From Devosia equisanguinis (GTDB taxonomy: Bacteria; Pseudomonadota; Alphaproteobacteria; Rhizobiales; Devosiaceae), in the NCBI RefSeq assembly GCF_900631955.1, contig NZ_UZWD01000004.1, forward strand, positions 368,836 to 432,835: 64,000 nt of DNA, written 5' to 3'. Below, in pieces: positions 61,961 to 64,000 of the stretch (the stretch's first letter is position 1; every line of letters starts with the position of its first letter). The position numbers were made by a program, and so were the translations under genes. Under the pieces are notes generated by a model that was not told where the DNA came from, made no database searches, and was given only the letters and a program-made list of their open reading frames with translations.

Positions 61961-63461
61961 GCCTTCTGACCCTCAGGGCCAGATGGGGGCGGCCCGGCAG
62001 GCGGACACCGAACGCGGCGTCCGCCTTGCCGCCGCGCACCACGGCGCCATGCCGGGTCGGATGGGGAATTGCGGGCGCGATACGCTGGGCAGGCTCTATG
62101 GTCATGGCCCAGGTATCGATAAGGTCGACATCGTAGTCGCCGTCGTCGAGCGGCAGGCCGGTCGTCCATTGCGCCGGCTGGTGCTCGCCGAAATAGATAT
62201 AGCGCACGTCGCCATCCTCGGCCGCCGACATGCGGCTCCACGGCCAGGACGTGGTGCCACCGAGCGGCGTCAGGCCGGCCTTGACGTCTTGTTCGAGCAA
62301 TTCGCGCAGGAACTTGATGCGCTTCCAGGCGTCACCATAGAGCTCGCCACCCTTGGCCCACCAGATGATGTCTTCGGGGTGTTCGAACGTTTCCCCATGC
62401 CCGGCATAGCCGCCGCGCAGCGCCGTGATCCAGAATCGATGCGTCAATTCCTGGGCCGAAATATTGCCCCAGGCGGAGAAGATATTGCCCTCATATTCGG
62501 GCTCGTCATTGACCACCGGCTTGCCATAGGCATCGCGCCATTCCGGGGTCTTTTTGACGTCCCAGTTCTGGATGCAGACATGGGTGACCCAGGGCTTGGT
62601 GTGATCATAGTTCATCCGCACATCGCCATTATGGATCGAGCGCAGATGGCCATAGGGGTCGTTTTCTCCGAGAATGTGAAAGAAGCGGTCCCATCGCTCC
62701 ATCGGTTTGGTGTCGAGCAGGAAGTCGTACTCGTTGGCCAGCGACCACCACACATTACGATAGGCCGCTAGGCGCGCCGCCAGATAGGCGACATAGCGAT
62801 TGTCCTGCTCCGCGGACATGTCGCAATAGCCCCAGCGGTCATAGGGGTGGAAGATGATGATATCCGCCTCGATACCAAGATCGCGCAGCTTGCCGATCTG
62901 GCTTTCGAAATGGCGGAATGCCACTGGATTGGGTCGGTCGAAATCCCGCTTGCCATCTGCGCCGACGTCGAAAACGTCATGGAGCGGCTCATTGGTGTTG
63001 AACGGATAGTCCTTTGGAAAGACGCCCATGCGGATCTTGTTGAAGCCCGCCGTGGTCAGCGTATTAAGGGTCTGCGCCTGCAACTCGAGCGGCTGGTGGG
63101 TCCAGGCATAGCAGGTGGTGCCGAAGCAGAGGAACGGCTTGCCGTCGGCATGGGCGAAGTGGAACTGGTTGGCGACCCGGACAGGGCCATGCGCCCCCTT
63201 GAGCGGCGTGGTCGCGGTGAAACTGCCAACCTTTCCTTCTAGCGCGGCCAGGGAAGACCGGGTTTTGTAGTGCCACTCGCCCTGCGTATCGGGCATGAAG
63301 CGCAGCACATATTGACCCTCGCCATCGTAGAAGCCCGGAACGCGAATGGAACGGCCGCGCTGCGTGAAATGGGCTTCAAGTGTCACATCGAGATAGGGAT
63401 TGCCGGTAGCCGGACCCGACAGGCGCAGCTCGAAAATGTCCCAAACGGGCGTCGTGGTCAT
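61953..63461 (-). CDS. Glycoside hydrolase with DUF5060 and DUF4038-type domains
   Basis: A 502-residue protein. Residues about 1-85 form a DUF5060-like beta domain (VWDIFELRLSGPATGNPYLDVTLEAHFTQRG). A DUF4038-type TIM barrel follows (FLCFGTTCYAWTHQPLELQAQTLNTLTTAGFNKIRMGVFPKDY), with LANEYDF and NDEPEYEG as likely acid/base and nucleophile Glu regions. The C-terminal beta part is DUF5605-like. No signal peptide is seen. An AAGGA lies seven bases before the ATG at 63461; another ATG is at 63467. The sugar linkage cut is unknown. Confidence 0.85.
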   Translation of the reverse strand: MTTTPVWDIFELRLSGPATGNPYLDVTLEAHFTQRGRSIRVPGFYDGEGQYVLRFMPDTQGEWHYKTRSSLAALEGKVGSFTATTPLKGAHGPVRVANQFHFAHADGKPFLCFGTTCYAWTHQPLELQAQTLNTLTTAGFNKIRMGVFPKDYPFNTNEPLHDVFDVGADGKRDFDRPNPVAFRHFESQIGKLRDLGIEADIIIFHPYDRWGYCDMSAEQDNRYVAYLAARLAAYRNVWWSLANEYDFLLDTKPMERWDRFFHILGENDPYGHLRSIHNGDVRMNYDHTKPWVTHVCIQNWDVKKTPEWRDAYGKPVVNDEPEYEGNIFSAWGNISAQELTHRFWITALRGGYAGHGETFEHPEDIIWWAKGGELYGDAWKRIKFLRELLEQDVKAGLTPLGGTTSWPWSRMSAAEDGDVRYIYFGEHQPAQWTTGLPLDDGDYDVDLIDTWAMTIEPAQRIAPAIPHPTRHGAVVRGGKADAAFGVRLPGRPHLALRVRRRR

Positions 63462-63626
63462 GGTCATATCCTTGTCGGCCAAGCGTCGATGCGTCCAAGC
63501 CATACAGTCTTATGGTGCCTGGGCGCAAAGTGCAGCATGTCGCCATGGATCGCCCTTTGGGCGGCACGGCCCGCTGAAACCTTTCGACATCAGCGAGCCT
63601 CGGAGCATGGGTCAATTCCTGGGACG

Positions 63627-63917
63627 AACGCCGTCATCAACGGTGTCGAGGATCCTAGGCTCCCTGCCCCAAATGCGTTCGCCAAAGGTGGCCGCTTCAA
63701 TTCAGGCCTGGCACTTGTGGGTGAGGAAGGACCGGAGTTGGTGGAGTTCGGTGGGCCGGGACAGGTTCACACCGCGTCGGAAACGGGAGGTATGCTGTCC
63801 GGTGGGTCTTCGGGAAGCGTTTCTTTCCTCATCAACATGGGAGGAATTCACATCCAGGGGGTCAACGATCCGGAGCATATTGCGGATCAAGTTGCGCCGA
63901 TTGTAGGCGATGTGCCG
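63627..63917 (+). pseudogene. Remnant of a phage tail tape-measure protein C-terminus
   Basis: The translated stretch NAVINGVEDPRLPAPNAFAKGG, then FNSGLALVGEEGPELVEF and a PGQVHTAS segment, is the usual end of phage tail tape-measure proteins. The frame has no phage-like sequence upstream and after about VGDV runs into the end of a transposase gene, so only a fragment of about 97 codons remains. The 165 bases between the glycoside hydrolase start and this fragment contain nothing I recognise. Confidence 0.7.
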
Positions 63918-63918
63918 G

Positions 63919-64000
63919 TCACACCTTGGCCGCAAAGTTCCAAGGGAGCAATTCGTTGATGCGGTTCTGCTTGTGGTTGGCGACGATGGCGTGGAGCGTG
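63919..64000 (-). mobile_element. IS66-like transposase C-terminus (cut by window edge)
   Basis: On the minus strand the frame reads TLHAIVANHKQNRINELLPW followed by NFAAKV and a stop. The RINELLPWNF ending is typical of IS66-family TnpC transposases. The rest lies beyond base 64000. No inverted repeat end is seen between this stop and the phage remnant. Confidence 0.65.

Overview
The window looks like a chromosome segment of a free-living, high-GC alphaproteobacterium of the order Hyphomicrobiales. Dense ATGA/TGATG-coupled operons, many ABC importers, SulP and YeiH transporters, TGA-N9-TCA iron boxes and the overall gene style suggest a Devosia/Pelagibacterium-like genome. The genus is inference: no rRNA or other phylogenetic marker lies here. 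I saw no tRNA, rRNA or CRISPR array. Almost everything is transport, scavenging and local regulation.

Layout. 1-3007: end of a BMP-type (nucleoside-like) ABC importer (ATPase, two permeases), then a YeiH-family membrane protein. 4140-12303: a carbohydrate operon on the minus strand (GH4 glycosidase, PfkB kinase, binding protein, amidohydrolase, two MalF/G-type permeases, UgpC-type ATPase), with a divergent GntR/HutC regulator and a dre-like operator between them. 12460-28919: a nitroreductase, then a large amide/peptide scavenging region: alpha/beta hydrolase, M24 homologue and Dpp-type importer on the minus strand; DppD/DppF divergently; M20 peptidase, hydantoinase/5-oxoprolinase HyuA and HyuB and an FCD-type GntR on the minus strand; and a PA-M28 protein divergently. 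Three identical 13-bp palindromes (ATTGTCGTACAAT), one in the dppA/dppD gap and two in the gntR/M28 gap, mark this as one probable regulon. The M24 and M28 members have substitutions at expected metal or catalytic positions. 29033-34929: a Ugp-like ABC operon that also encodes a tyrosine-phosphatase-like protein and a metallophosphoesterase. 35074-37146: a TetR regulator and a SulP transporter.

37370-41893: a cobalamin riboswitch precedes a luciferase-like flavoenzyme and a BtuF/BtuC/BtuD-type importer. 41967-43940: a divergent AraC regulator and PhyH-type dioxygenase. 43977-46972: an operon of secreted serine hydrolase, MerR regulator and GNAT acetyltransferase. The MerR protein carries the same C-terminal domain type as the hydrolase, and the operon promoter has a MerR-style 19-bp spacer. 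47091-49994: an iron-type ABC importer with an IRO-like box. 50187-53422: a copper-handling cluster (DUF2946-like, YcnI, CopC-CopD fusion, His-rich protein). 53504-55786: a GH95 glycosidase. 56072-61906: a second iron-type importer with two paralogous binding proteins and a sucrase/ferredoxin-like Fe-S protein. 61953-63461: a DUF4038-type glycoside hydrolase. The right edge holds a phage tape-measure remnant abutting the end of an IS66-like transposase.

The parts most worth following up are the FCD-GntR cyclic-amide/peptide regulon with its altered hydrolases, the regulator-enzyme pair sharing a domain, and the B12-riboswitch-controlled flavoenzyme.
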